A stretch of 64,000 bases of DNA from an uncultured Myxococcales bacterium. GTDB taxonomy: Bacteria; Myxococcota_A; UBA9042. The notes under the pieces were generated by a model. The model saw only the letters and a list, made by a program, of their open reading frames with translations, made no database searches and had not been told where the DNA came from. Made by a program: the position numbers and the translations under genes. Shown piece by piece: positions 8,947 to 18,501 of the stretch. The first letter of the stretch is position 1. Every line of letters begins with the position of its first letter. The stretch is from positions 1 to 64,000 of the forward strand of contig CAIMEY010000055.1 in NCBI GenBank assembly GCA_903840165.1, in the 5' to 3' direction.

Positions 8947-9951
8947 CTAGCCCCCTTCCAGCGCGGCAAAACGTCCATAAAGGTCAACGGCTTCGCGATT
9001 GCCGATGATCAGTGGCACCCGGGTATGCAGGCCATCGGCGACGATATCGAGGATTCGGCGCTTGCCATCGGTGGCCGCTCCTCCAGCCTGTTCGACGATG
9101 AAGGCTAGGGGATGGGCTTCGTACAGCAAGCGCAACTTGCCGTTTTTGCTTTTCTTATCGGCCGGGTAGAGAAAGACCCCGCCCGTGAGCAGGTTGCGGT
9201 GCACGTCAGCGACCAGGGTACCGACATAGCGGGCAGAAGTGCCTTGAAAAGCAGGGTCTTGGCCGCTGGCTACGTGGTCGACAAAGGAGCAGGTGCCATC
9301 GAACCAGTTGCGCCGGTTGTTGGTGTTGGCGGACAGGCATTTGCACCCTGGCGGAATGCGCATGTCTGGATGGGATAACACGAATTCGCCAACGCTGGGG
9401 TCCAGGGTAAAGCCGTCCACGCCATCGCCGGTTGTGTAGACGAACATCGTCGAGCTGCCGTACAGCGCATAGCCTGCGGCCACTTGTTCGCTGCCGGGGG
9501 CAAAAAAGTCTTGAGGCGTAGCGGCTTTGCCTGCTGTCTTGCGTTTGCGGATCGAAAAGATGGTGCCGATGGTGATGTCGACGTCGATGTTGGACGAGCC
9601 GTCCAAAGGATCAAAGCAGACCAAGTACTTGCCGACTTCCCGCCCCGCCTCGGTGACGATCATGTCTTCTTCTTCTTCTGACGCGATCGCGGCCACCATG
9701 GGTAGGTCATTAAGTAAAGATTTCAAGAGGTCGTTGGCGATGACATCGAGCTTCTTGACCTCTTCGCCCTGAATATTCTCTTCGCCCGTCTTGCCGAGCA
9801 CGTCGAGCAGGCCGGCCTTGGCCACTTGGCGCGACACCACCTTGGCAGCCAGGGCAATGTGCGACAAAAGGAGGGTGAACTCGCCGGTCGCGCCTTCAAA
9901 GTTGCGTTTTCGTTGGAGAATATAACGCGATAGGGTCATCAACTCGGCCAT
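8947..9951 (-). CDS. fbp: Fructose-1,6-bisphosphatase class I
   Basis: Hydrolyses fructose 1,6-bisphosphate to fructose 6-phosphate in gluconeogenesis. At 334 residues the length is normal. Metal and substrate motifs are present: EEEED near residue 96, FDPLDGSSNIDVD (metal-binding core) and GGAATDGKRRILDI near the C-terminus. The ATG has a strong Shine-Dalgarno (GGAGGAAG). It is the first gene of a compact fbp-moaC-NFACT unit; its stop abuts the moaC start. Confidence 0.97.
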   Translation of the reverse strand: MAELMTLSRYILQRKRNFEGATGEFTLLLSHIALAAKVVSRQVAKAGLLDVLGKTGEENIQGEEVKKLDVIANDLLKSLLNDLPMVAAIASEEEEDMIVTEAGREVGKYLVCFDPLDGSSNIDVDITIGTIFSIRKRKTAGKAATPQDFFAPGSEQVAAGYALYGSSTMFVYTTGDGVDGFTLDPSVGEFVLSHPDMRIPPGCKCLSANTNNRRNWFDGTCSFVDHVASGQDPAFQGTSARYVGTLVADVHRNLLTGGVFLYPADKKSKNGKLRLLYEAHPLAFIVEQAGGAATDGKRRILDIVADGLHTRVPLIIGNREAVDLYGRFAALEGG

Positions 9952-10158
9952 GAAATCTTCCTCCCACGCTGCCGCTGACCGGATCGCCGTTTGGCCGCGG
10001 ATACTAGATGGGCAAGCTAGCCAAGGCAGTGCAGGCGGTCAAGGCAGCCAAAAAAACGTAAGACATATTCGCAGATTATCTGGCCATTGACGGCAATCGG
10101 CGGCTGCCGCATCCTGGCCACAGCGCCGGGGCCTAGGTCCGGCACGAGCAAGGTCGGT

Positions 10159-10614
10159 ATGGGCTGGTCGTTGAAGAAACACTGCATTGCAACAAGTCTA
10201 TTTTGGCTTGCGTCCTGCGAATCGGCACCAGCGCCTGTTCAATCGCCGGCCAGCGTCACGTGTGCGTGTGTCCAAGGCAAATGCCCTGTTTCCGTTTGCG
10301 ATCTGCAGATTACGCTGCCCGCCGACTCCTGCGCGGGGCAGGTCGACCATGTCGAGCTCGAACTCGGCGACAACCTCGAACCGCACGAGTTTCAACTTGG
10401 TGAAACATCAAGAACTTGCGTGACAATGGCCCGCGGACAGACGGCGCGGTTGTGGGCGCGGGCGGCCAAAGCGGCGGGAGCGGGCTCTTCGGTGCCCGAA
10501 TGGCAGTGGGTGGAAGACCTGACCTGTCCGGCGGCCCAAGCGGCAGAGACCGTGGGGCCCACCATTGTCCGCACGCTACAGTGCGCCACGGCGCCAACGT
10601 CGACAAATCCCTAA
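10159..10614 (+). CDS. Small Cys-rich lipoprotein, function unknown
   Basis: The 151-residue product has a signal peptide ending in the lipobox LASC at about residue 19, then a short Pro/Ser spacer and about 110 residues with six or more Cys (CACVQGKC, SVC). No family recognised. ATG chosen because it puts the hydrophobic segment at the N-terminus and has AAGG upstream. The stop lies 16 nt before the mutS start, so the two may be co-transcribed. Exported location is well supported by the signal; function is not. Confidence 0.65.
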   Translation: MGWSLKKHCIATSLFWLASCESAPAPVQSPASVTCACVQGKCPVSVCDLQITLPADSCAGQVDHVELELGDNLEPHEFQLGETSRTCVTMARGQTARLWARAAKAAGAGSSVPEWQWVEDLTCPAAQAAETVGPTIVRTLQCATAPTSTNP

Positions 10615-10630
10615 CAATAAAAGAGATCTT

Positions 10631-13387
10631 GTGGAACAGACCGCAGCAGCCTGGATGGTCACGGCCGATGTGGACGTGGCAGCTCTGACGCCGTCCATGC
10701 GGCAGATGGTCGATGCCAAGCGCAAGCATCCGGATGCCATCATTTTCTTTCGCATGGGCGACTTTTACGAGTTGTTCTTCGAGGATGCGATTGACGGTTC
10801 TCGGCTGCTCGATCTGACCCTGACTTCGCGTAACAAAGCGGATCCTAGGCCGATTCCCATGTGCGGCTTTCCGCACCACCAGATGTCCGCCTATGTGCAG
10901 AAGGCGCTTGAGGCGGGGCGGCGCTGTGCCATTGTCGAGCAGCTTGAAGATCCGGCTCAGGCAAAAGGCGTGGTTCAACGAGGGGTTACCCATGTGATCA
11001 CCCCGGGCGTCGTGCTTGAGCCGGAGTCCCTCGACGCTTCGCGCGGCAATTGCTTGGTCGCCTTGGTTCCCGGGCGAAATGGCGGCCTGGAACTGGCCAC
11101 GGCCGATGTATCTACAGGGGAATGTGCGGTTACGGCCGTTCAGCATCCCCTGGCCCTGGCCGTACTCCTTGTGCGCCTGGAACCGCGTGAAATTGTCGCG
11201 ACGGCGGCGGCCGAGGTCTGGCTCGATAGCGCCAGTGGTGTTCGCGAAATCCCTCGTGCGATTCGGGCTTTACCGGCAATGCCGAGCTCAACGGCGGTCG
11301 GCGATCTCGCCATGGGCCTGCTGCGCCAGTACTTGGCCGAGGTGCGTCCTGGCGCCGATCGTCTGCTGCAAAGCCCGGAAGCGCTTCAAATAACTGGGCA
11401 AATGCAATTGGGTCGCGAGACCGTCCAGCACCTCGAACTGCTGACAACGGCGCGGCACGGTCGGCGCGAAGGCTCCTTGCTTTTTGCCGTCGATCGCACC
11501 GCAACTGGGCCTGGCGCAAGACTTTTGCGGGCCCTGCTCTTGGCGCCTCTGTGTGATCGACCAGCCTTGGAATTGCGTTTGGCGGCGGTGCAAGCCTTGG
11601 TTCTGGACCGCCCGGCGCGGGGGCAGTTGCGGCAAATTCTCAAACGCCATGGGGATTTAGCTCGGATCGCCACGCGAGCCCTGGCGGGCTTGTCCTCGCC
11701 ACGGGAAATGGCGGCGCTGCGCGATACGCTGCAGACCCTGCCGACTATCGAAGAACTGCTTGGAAACATAGGAGATTCAGTTGCATTGGCGACCCTTGGC
11801 CAGTCCATGCGCGGCGGCGAGACGCTGCTCACTCGCCTGCAGGCGGCGCTGGCTGATGTGCCTCGCCACACTACGGCTGAGGGCGGCGTGATTCGAAGCG
11901 GTTTTGACGCAGAGCTTGATGAATTTGTTGAGCTTACTGAGAGGAGCCACGAATGGCTGGCTCGCTTTGAGGTTCAGGAGCGAGAACAGTGCGCAATCCC
12001 AACGCTTAAAGTGACTTACAACCGCGTGTCGGGCTATGGCATTGAGATCGGGCGATCGCGGGCCGATCAGGTGCCGCCTCACTACCACCGCAAGCAAACG
12101 CTTAAGAATACAGAGCGTTACACGACCGATGCGTTGGTAGCCTTTGAGCGCAAGTTGGCCGGGGCTGAGCAAGGACGAATTGCCAGAGAGACTGAACTCT
12201 TTCGCCTGCTTGTGACCCAAGTAGGTGCGCACACGCCGCTGTTGCGACGATTTGCGCACGCGCTGGCCGAGCTGGATTTACATCAGGGATTCGCAGAGTT
12301 GGCGGCTGAGCGGCGCTACGTTCGCCCCCAATTGACCGATGAGCCGGGGCTGCGATTGAAAGCGGCACGCCATCCCGTGGTGGAACAGCGCTTGCCAGCA
12401 GGTAGTTTTGTGCCCAATGACTTGGAATTGCTGCCCGAACCGGAGCCGGTGGCCGATGGGGATGTGCCCAGCGCTCAGGTGTTGCTGGTGACCGGGCCGA
12501 ACATGGCCGGCAAGTCGACGCTGATGCGCACGGCGGCTTTGGCTGTGATTCTCGCGCAATGTGGCAGCTTTGTGCCGGCGGAATCGGCGATTCTGGGCGT
12601 CCACGACGCCGTGTTGACGCGCATTGGTGCCGGGGACGATATCAGCGGTGGCGCCTCGACCTTCATGGTGGAAATGCGCGAAACGGCAGATCTTTTGCAG
12701 CGGGCTACGCCTAGGTCTCTGGTCCTGCTCGATGAGATCGGCCGCGGCACCTCGACCTGGGACGGTCTGAGCATTGCCTGGGCCGTGGTCGAGGCCCTGC
12801 ATGAACGCCGATCGCTCACGCTATTTGCTACGCATTACCATGAGTTGACTCGCCTTTCAGAACAGCTGCCGCGGTTGCGCAACGCCCACGTTGCCGTGCG
12901 GACCTTTGGCGACGACATCGTCTTTGTTCACGCGCTGCAGCCAGGGCCGACGAGTCGATCGCACGGTATCGCCGTGGCTCGTCTGGCGGGGTTGCCCGAT
13001 GCCTTGCTGCAACGGGCGCAGAACCTCTTGGAACAGTTTGAGAACACGGGCCATGACGCCCGCGCCAAGCCCCAGCGCCAGTTGGGCCTCTTTGATCTGC
13101 CGCCCCGGCCTGCGCCGATTCCCGTGCAGCCCGCGCCTGAGCCTCCCCAGCCGACCCTTGTCCAGCCGCCTCAGCCGGTGGACCCAACCTTGCTGGCTTT
13201 GCTCCAAGCGGCCACTGCGCTGCGTCCAGACGATTTGTCGCCGCGGCAGGCCCAAGACGTGACCTACGAAATTGCGCAGATTGCAAGCCGATTTTCGCCT
13301 GCAGTGCTGCAGTTGCTGAGCGGTCTGCCTGCGCCGGGTCAGGCAAAGCCCGCGCAAGCACAGAAACCCATTGAGAATGCAGGATAA
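10631..13387 (+). CDS. mutS: DNA mismatch repair ATPase MutS
   Basis: MutS recognises mismatches and recruits MutL. The 918 residues include the mismatch-binding loop GDFYELF (Phe-x-Glu motif) near residue 40, connector and lever domains, Walker A TGPNMAGKST, Walker B LVLLDEIGRGTST and the ATHYHEL segment. The GTG start has AAGAGA about 7 nt upstream; an ATG 24 nt later lacks a site. The protein is about 60 residues longer than usual because of a Pro/Gln-rich linker (about residues 830-860) before the C-terminal helices. No mutL is in the window. Confidence 0.97.
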   Translation: MEQTAAAWMVTADVDVAALTPSMRQMVDAKRKHPDAIIFFRMGDFYELFFEDAIDGSRLLDLTLTSRNKADPRPIPMCGFPHHQMSAYVQKALEAGRRCAIVEQLEDPAQAKGVVQRGVTHVITPGVVLEPESLDASRGNCLVALVPGRNGGLELATADVSTGECAVTAVQHPLALAVLLVRLEPREIVATAAAEVWLDSASGVREIPRAIRALPAMPSSTAVGDLAMGLLRQYLAEVRPGADRLLQSPEALQITGQMQLGRETVQHLELLTTARHGRREGSLLFAVDRTATGPGARLLRALLLAPLCDRPALELRLAAVQALVLDRPARGQLRQILKRHGDLARIATRALAGLSSPREMAALRDTLQTLPTIEELLGNIGDSVALATLGQSMRGGETLLTRLQAALADVPRHTTAEGGVIRSGFDAELDEFVELTERSHEWLARFEVQEREQCAIPTLKVTYNRVSGYGIEIGRSRADQVPPHYHRKQTLKNTERYTTDALVAFERKLAGAEQGRIARETELFRLLVTQVGAHTPLLRRFAHALAELDLHQGFAELAAERRYVRPQLTDEPGLRLKAARHPVVEQRLPAGSFVPNDLELLPEPEPVADGDVPSAQVLLVTGPNMAGKSTLMRTAALAVILAQCGSFVPAESAILGVHDAVLTRIGAGDDISGGASTFMVEMRETADLLQRATPRSLVLLDEIGRGTSTWDGLSIAWAVVEALHERRSLTLFATHYHELTRLSEQLPRLRNAHVAVRTFGDDIVFVHALQPGPTSRSHGIAVARLAGLPDALLQRAQNLLEQFENTGHDARAKPQRQLGLFDLPPRPAPIPVQPAPEPPQPTLVQPPQPVDPTLLALLQAATALRPDDLSPRQAQDVTYEIAQIASRFSPAVLQLLSGLPAPGQAKPAQAQKPIENAG

Positions 13388-13610
13388 TCGCGGCAACAAC
13401 GTCGTGAACCGCCGCGCTTGGGTGGCGCTCTGCCGATCGAGTCAGGGCGCCCGCTCTTGCTGCCAGAGGGCCCTTGCCGTGCGCAATTGTCCACACTTAG
13501 CCCACAAGGGCGCGGTCCGTCAGAAAACAGCTCGTTGTCAAGAAAATCGGCCAACTCCTTGACTCAACGTTTTTTTGACGACCCTTCGTCCTGCGGCAGC
13601 ATACCGATCC

Positions 13611-14561
13611 ATGAAGACTGCTCCATCGCCCACGCCTTCCGTCTTGCCCCTCCAAACCTCGGTGGAGCGCTTTGTCCGGTACCTGCGGCTAGAGCGCAAC
13701 ATGTCCAGCAATACTTTGGTGGCCTATAGCCGCGATTTGCTCAGGCTTATCCAGTATATGGATGACCAAATGGGCATCGATGATCCCGCCGACCTCGATG
13801 CGGACGTGTTGGCCGAGTATCTGGTCGACCTGCGCGAGGGAGGATTGCAACCTCGCAGTATTGCTCGACACATGTCGACAATTCGCTCCTTCTGCACCTA
13901 CTTGGTTGACCAAGGCACGCTGGTGCACAACGTTGCGGCGCTCTTGGATATGCCCAAGTTGGATCGCGATTTGCCAGAAGTTCTTACAGAACAAGAAGTT
14001 TCACGGCTGCTGTCGGCGCCTGGCATGGATACCGAGCGCGCCATTCGCGACACGGCGATGCTGGAGACCCTGTATGCCACCGGTCTGCGTGTTAGCGAAC
14101 TGGTGAACTTGACCTTGCAAGACCTGGACTTTGATCGCGGCGTGGTGCGCTGCATGGGCAAAGGCCGCAAGGAACGCCTTGTACCGATTGGCGAAGTAGC
14201 TCGCGCCCGTGTTCTTGGCTACTTGGAGCACGCTAGGCCCACCTTGGCCCGGGCGAGCAATCGACCGCGCCGCACGGGGGCCTGTCAGTCCCTGTTTCTG
14301 ACTTCACAATGTAAGTCCATGACTCGGCAAGGTTTTTGGAAATTGGTCAAGCGCTACGCCGCCGTTGCAGGGATCGACAAGCCCATCTCGCCGCACAAAC
14401 TGCGCCATTCCTTTGCCACGCATTTGTTGGCTGGTGGCGCGGACTTGCGCGCAGTTCAGGCGATGCTCGGGCACGCGGATATCGGCACGACCCAGATCTA
14501 CACCCATGTGCACCGCGAACGCCTGCGCGAGATCTACGACCGCTTTCATCCCCGGGCATAG
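13611..14561 (+). CDS. xerD: Site-specific tyrosine recombinase XerD
   Basis: XerD with XerC resolves chromosome dimers at dif. The 316-residue protein has the SAM-like N-terminal domain and the catalytic set: Arg in ATGLRVSEL, Lys in GKGRKERLVP, HxxR in SPHKLRHSFATH, His in LGHADIGTTQ and Tyr in IYTHV. The C-terminus ends in HPRA as in E. coli XerD, which favours XerD over XerC. The ATG lacks a strong Shine-Dalgarno; a TTG 12 codons upstream is an alternative. No integron or phage context, so the housekeeping role is preferred. Confidence 0.9.
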   Translation: MKTAPSPTPSVLPLQTSVERFVRYLRLERNMSSNTLVAYSRDLLRLIQYMDDQMGIDDPADLDADVLAEYLVDLREGGLQPRSIARHMSTIRSFCTYLVDQGTLVHNVAALLDMPKLDRDLPEVLTEQEVSRLLSAPGMDTERAIRDTAMLETLYATGLRVSELVNLTLQDLDFDRGVVRCMGKGRKERLVPIGEVARARVLGYLEHARPTLARASNRPRRTGACQSLFLTSQCKSMTRQGFWKLVKRYAAVAGIDKPISPHKLRHSFATHLLAGGADLRAVQAMLGHADIGTTQIYTHVHRERLREIYDRFHPRA

Positions 14562-14655
14562 TGCAGTTGCACTTTCATCCCGATGCACAGTGCAGTTGCA
14601 CTTTCATCCCGATGCACCGTGCAGTGCACTTTCATCCCGATGCACCGTGCAGCCG
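14540..14655 (+). repeat. About 29-bp tandem repeat grown from the 3' end of xerD
   Basis: The motif CTTTCATCCC occurs at 14542 (inside the last xerD codons), 14572, 14601 and 14629, with spacings of 30, 29 and 28 bp. Between them stands GATGCACxGTGCAG-TTGCA. The first unit is the end of the xerD gene, so the array seems to have arisen by duplication of the gene terminus. TGCACxGTGCA parts are near-palindromic. Confidence 0.9.
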
Positions 14656-14706
14656 CAAGAGACCTTGAAAATACCTAGCAATTAGTCCGTTTCGCGCCGT
14701 CTGAAA

Positions 14707-15585
14707 CTACCAAAGCGGCGCACGAACACGGATGCGCTCGGCCAAGGTGCTGTCCAGGACGACTACGCCGATCTCCCCGCAATCAATGGCCATTGGCAGG
14801 CGAGGGTCGGCCCAAATCGCTTGCCAGGCTCGCTTCATGCCTTCGGACCAATCGATGTCGTCAAAGACGAGCATGGCGCGAGGCTGGCAGTGCGGCAGGA
14901 TTTGCTCTAAATAACGAAGGGTTGCTTGCTCATCGTGGTGACCGTCGATAAAGGCATAATCGATCGGCCCCTGCGCCTGCAGCAGCGATTCTAGCGTGTC
15001 TTGAAAGCGACCGACGACGACGTCGATTTGCCCATCAAGCCCTAATTGCTTGAAATGACGCTGAGAAACCTCGGCCAACGCCTTGGCACCTTCTAGGGTC
15101 CAGAGATGGCCTCCCGGCCCTGCGGCCTGCATCGCTGTTGCTTGGTAAGCGGCTGAAACACCAACACAACATCCCAGTTCGACGCAGCGCTTGGCGGCAA
15201 AGGCGCGCACCAACTGGTACAAAAGCGCAGTCCAAACAGGGCGTTTACTTGCGGCGCGACTGCTTTCCCCGACCGTTCGCTGCACCGTTCTCCCCGCGTA
15301 CATTTGCTCTTGGGTGAGATTCGCCGTCGGAGAAACAGCACCAAAATCTTCCACTTGCAGGAGTTCTTGCGAAGCAGCTGCCCGCGTGCGCAGGGCCTCA
15401 ATCCTTGCGATGGCCGCCCTTTCTTCCGGGGCCACCTCGCCGATGAGGGCGCGGTAACAGGCGGCACCGATGGCTTGGGCCGTGGGATGCGGATGGCGCG
15501 AAAGCTCTTGCAAAGCTTTAGAACTACTTAGAATTGCCGCGATGCGGTGCGGACGGGTCACGATCTTTCGCAGCAGCAACTGCAT
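14707..15585 (-). CDS. Class I SAM-dependent methyltransferase
   Basis: The 292-residue product has an alpha-helical N-terminal part (about 110 residues) and a Rossmann-type methyltransferase domain: motif I VELGCCVGVSAAYQA, an acidic LEGAK after strand 2, DYAFIDGHHDEQ and VFDDIDWSEG. The DGHH...DD pattern resembles O-methyltransferase/Methyltransf_24 proteins that act on small molecules or sugars. ATG supported by GGAGG 5 nt upstream. The gene stands alone; substrate unknown. It could modify a surface glycan together with the nearby WecA-type enzyme, but nothing proves this. Confidence 0.8.
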   Translation of the reverse strand: MQLLLRKIVTRPHRIAAILSSSKALQELSRHPHPTAQAIGAACYRALIGEVAPEERAAIARIEALRTRAAASQELLQVEDFGAVSPTANLTQEQMYAGRTVQRTVGESSRAASKRPVWTALLYQLVRAFAAKRCVELGCCVGVSAAYQATAMQAAGPGGHLWTLEGAKALAEVSQRHFKQLGLDGQIDVVVGRFQDTLESLLQAQGPIDYAFIDGHHDEQATLRYLEQILPHCQPRAMLVFDDIDWSEGMKRAWQAIWADPRLPMAIDCGEIGVVVLDSTLAERIRVRAPLW

Positions 15586-16039
15586 GGGCGCCTCCGGGGT
15601 CCATTTGGGACAGGGCCGCGGAGTTTGGCTGAGATCTGCGCCCGGCAAAAGCCCATGGCAGGGCTGTTTGGGCGCATTCCAGCGCATTGCCGATAAAAGT
15701 CTATGCAATCAACAAGATGTTGTCGTCCCGCTCTGCAGGCTGGGCTGCAACGTCAAGCCACGCGCGGTGTTCCTCTGGCGAAAAGGGTGGGGCTGCCGGA
15801 ACAGGCTGTGGCACCCCAGCGCAATGGCGTAATTTGGCGCTACAGCGTCCGCGACGCGATTGCCCTAGTCCGGGGCCGGTCCTCGCGCCATGTGCGCTGC
15901 CAGAGGCCAAAGCAAGCGCACCGATGCTGACGCGGTGATGGCGCTGGACGACCCTCTGGCCGGTGCCGCCTCCTTGCTGCACACGGCGTGGCAGGCCGTA
16001 ACGCAATTGCGGCGCTGGTACAGGGTGCGAGAAAGTATT
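15586..16039. other. Intergenic region, no convincing gene
   Basis: Both neighbouring genes are on the minus strand. Short open frames exist on both strands (for example a 101-codon minus-strand frame ending at 15701), but none has a Shine-Dalgarno site, a family motif or a usable start codon. The stretch may hold the promoter of the methyltransferase and a decayed gene. Confidence 0.4.
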
Positions 16040-17002
16040 TTAGAATGCGTACTTGCGCAGCAGAACGGCAACGCCCGTGAGCAGACCGCACACCAGGTAA
16101 AGCACCAGCACCGCTTGGCGCTGACTCAGGCCCAGATCGAGCAGGCGATGGTGGATGTGCTTGCGATCGGACTGAAAAGGTGACTGGCCATGCAGCGATC
16201 GGCGCGTGAAGGCGATGATCGTGTCGGCCACGGGCAGGCCTAAGCTCAGCACCGGCAGCAGCAGGGCCAAGGCGGTTGAGCGCTTCGAGGCACTCCACAG
16301 CGCCGCGGTCGCAAAGACGTAGCCGATGCTCATGCTCCCCGAATCCCCCATAAAAATAAGGGCTGGCGAGAAGTTGTAGAACAGAAAGCCGAGCAAACTG
16401 CCGCCGATCGCCGTGGCAAAAAGGGCCAGCAGGGGCACAGCGTCATTGAGTGCATTGCTAAACAGAGCGACCGCCGCAAAAAAGCCAACCCCTGCGGCCA
16501 ATCCGTCCAGGCCATCGATGAGGTTCATGGCGTTGATGATGCCGGCGACCCACACGATGGTCAGAGGCAAGGAAGCGAGGCCCAGGTCATAAGAAACACC
16601 TGAGAATGACACGGTTTCTATGCGAAGACCGGCCTGCCATAGCATGACAGCCACCGCCGTCTGAACGGCCAGTTTGCTCCAAGCGCCGCAGCCGCGCAGG
16701 TCGTCGTAGATGCCTAGGCCGAGAATGGTGAGCATTCCCAGCAAAAAAGCGGCCATGCGCGTGATGTCGTGGCGCAGTTCGTCGGCAAAGAGATTGCGGA
16801 CGAACAGCAATGCGATGATCGGCCCAAGAAAGCCTGCAGCAATCGCAATTCCACCCATTCGCGGTGTGGGATCGATGTGGATCTTGCGCACGCCGTCCGG
16901 CGGATCAAAAAGTTGCCAGCGCCGCGCCAAGTGCAAGACGGCGGGCGTAGACATGGCCGAAATGCCCAAAGACATCAGGAAGCTGACGAGATAGGTGCGC
17001 AC
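16040..17002 (-). CDS. Undecaprenyl-phosphate sugar-1-phosphate transferase, WecA/TagO type (MraY family)
   Basis: Transfers a HexNAc-1-phosphate from a UDP-sugar to undecaprenyl phosphate, the first lipid-linked step for O-antigen, capsule or wall glycans. The 320-residue polytopic protein has the family set: RMGGIAI, the Mg-binding DD in GIYDDLRG, NLIDGLDGLA, FMGDSGS and the C-terminal HIHHRLL, typical of WecA/TagO rather than MraY. Start GTG chosen at the first membrane helix with GGAG about 11 nt upstream; an ATG/GTG 12-13 codons earlier is possible. No sugar-operon neighbours. Confidence 0.9.
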   Translation of the reverse strand: MRTYLVSFLMSLGISAMSTPAVLHLARRWQLFDPPDGVRKIHIDPTPRMGGIAIAAGFLGPIIALLFVRNLFADELRHDITRMAAFLLGMLTILGLGIYDDLRGCGAWSKLAVQTAVAVMLWQAGLRIETVSFSGVSYDLGLASLPLTIVWVAGIINAMNLIDGLDGLAAGVGFFAAVALFSNALNDAVPLLALFATAIGGSLLGFLFYNFSPALIFMGDSGSMSIGYVFATAALWSASKRSTALALLLPVLSLGLPVADTIIAFTRRSLHGQSPFQSDRKHIHHRLLDLGLSQRQAVLVLYLVCGLLTGVAVLLRKYAF

Positions 17003-17178
17003 TGGGTGCTGGGCTCCACGCCGTCGGTGGCAAGGCATCACCTTAGGCGGCGATCATTGCCTTTGTTGCCGGAGTACGGGGTCGGGATCTTAGCGGATGC
17101 CTCTGGCGATGGCCAGACGATAGCCTGTGGCGGTGAACCCTGAGGACCGACCGTGCCACCGCGAGTTGCCACGGCGAA

Positions 17179-17745
17179 CTACTTGATTCGCCGTAGCGCT
17201 GGTCGCGGCGGCGGAGGCTGCGGCGTTGGCGTCGTCCCAGACTCGGTTTCGCAGAGCGATTGTGGTGCTGATCCGCTTGGTTGAGCTTGCCCCCCGTCGA
17301 TGACGCGTAGCCCAGGACGCGCAGTCTTTGGGGCTGGTTTGCGTGCAGCCTTGGCGCGCTTGGCCTGAGCCGGGGCGGACTGCGCAGGCTCGTCCTCAGG
17401 CTCCTGTTCGGTAACAAGGCGCTGAAGTTCCAAGGGAACATCGTGGGGCCACACCTGGCCTCGCCCCTGCAGGTCGGCAATCGCGTAGACCGCTAACCAA
17501 GGGATTTCGCAGCGAAGCGGGGTACCTGCAAAGGACAGGGAAGCGATGACGCGTTGGTCATCAAACTCGAAATCGTCGATTTGATAGCGATAAGAGAAGT
17601 TGAGCGCGAGGGCCAAGTCTTGGCTCAGATGCTGCGGCACGACCACGCCGGGGACGCGAGCATCCAGACGTAACTGCGCAACGCCGGCATCCAGTAATGT
17701 CGCGAAATATTGCTGTTTTGTTGCGATTGCGGGCGAGTCTGCCAT
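17179..17745 (-). CDS. sspB: ClpXP adaptor SspB (stringent starvation protein B family)
   Basis: SspB brings ssrA-tagged and other substrates to ClpXP. The N-terminal 110 residues match the family: RLDARVPGVVVPQHL, LSFAGTPLRCEIPWLAVYAI and VWPHDVP. A flexible Pro/Ala/Lys-rich linker of about 70 residues follows, and the extreme C-terminus PRPALRRIK resembles the ClpX-docking tail of E. coli SspB (RPALRVVK). So adaptor function is probably intact. It lies 25 nt downstream of the GNAT gene and is likely co-transcribed. No strong Shine-Dalgarno, which fits coupling to the upstream gene. Confidence 0.88.
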   Translation of the reverse strand: MADSPAIATKQQYFATLLDAGVAQLRLDARVPGVVVPQHLSQDLALALNFSYRYQIDDFEFDDQRVIASLSFAGTPLRCEIPWLAVYAIADLQGRGQVWPHDVPLELQRLVTEQEPEDEPAQSAPAQAKRAKAARKPAPKTARPGLRVIDGGQAQPSGSAPQSLCETESGTTPTPQPPPPRPALRRIK

Positions 17746-17770
17746 GGACGTGTGTTGGCCCTTGCCGCGG

Positions 17771-18262
17771 CTAGACGGCGCTATCTTCAGGGGATTGCTC
17801 CCATTCTAGGCGGTAGTAGAACCGCTCCCGACCCAGGCGGCGGAAACCGAGGCTGCGGTACAGCAATGCCGCGGGAGCATTGCCGTGGTACGCTTCTAGA
17901 TCAATTCCGCGTACTTTGGTTGTTCTCGCGACGTCCAGCAGCCTCATGACCAGGGCGCGGCCCAGGCCGAGCTTGCGGACCCGACGAGCCACATACAGCT
18001 CTTCGATCCACAGAGACCAACCACCGAATTTCACACTGGGAACGCGGCTGGCAACCAACACGCCACAGGCCTGCGCCTCCGCCGTTTCCCGGACCACAAG
18101 CATCACCGCCCGCGGATCGGCCACCAGCTCGCTGTAGACCGTCCTGAGCGCCACAGCATCGACGGGCATGCGCAAGTCGTTTAGATCTTCAGCGAATAAC
18201 GCCACGACCGCGTCTTGATCGCGGTCTGAAGCAATCTCGATCCATGCAGGCGTTTGTTCCAT
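17771..18262 (-). CDS. GNAT family N-acetyltransferase
   Basis: The 163-residue product has the acetyl-CoA site of GNAT enzymes: LYVARRVRKLGLGRALVMRLL (R/Q-x-x-G-x-G/A motif A) and the motif B region AALLYRSLGFRRLGRERFYYRL. The length is that of a single GNAT domain. ATG chosen at the domain boundary; upstream in-frame codons look non-coding. Located upstream of sspB. Substrate unknown: small molecule, peptide or protein amine are all possible. Confidence 0.85.
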   Translation of the reverse strand: MEQTPAWIEIASDRDQDAVVALFAEDLNDLRMPVDAVALRTVYSELVADPRAVMLVVRETAEAQACGVLVASRVPSVKFGGWSLWIEELYVARRVRKLGLGRALVMRLLDVARTTKVRGIDLEAYHGNAPAALLYRSLGFRRLGRERFYYRLEWEQSPEDSAV

Positions 18263-18501
18263 CGCCGCCACCCTGCCTGAGACCCTCAATTCCGCGTTTG
18301 CTTGCTGCCACGCTGACCAGGGTCTAATGTCACCAATTCCCTGTCGCCACCCGGCACTGTGCGGCATCCCCTGTTGCCGCCCCAGACCCACAGAATAGTC
18401 CAGTTTGGCCTCGCTGGCGAGGGCCCGCCGTCAGGGTCAACGTCCGCGGCTCGATGGCAGCTGCCGAGAAATCTGCTTTACATTTGAGAAGTTCACTCAA
18501 G

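Noticed and set aside
10565-10630. Longer N-terminus for MutS starting at an ATG-like codon at 10565
   Set aside because: It would overlap the lipoprotein gene by 50 nt and add residues absent from MutS; the GTG at 10631 has a better site.
14540-14655. CRISPR-like array
   Set aside because: Units follow one another directly with no unique spacers and no cas genes.
15701-16006. Small gene in the methyltransferase-WecA gap
   Set aside because: TTG start with no Shine-Dalgarno, no recognisable motif and unusual composition.
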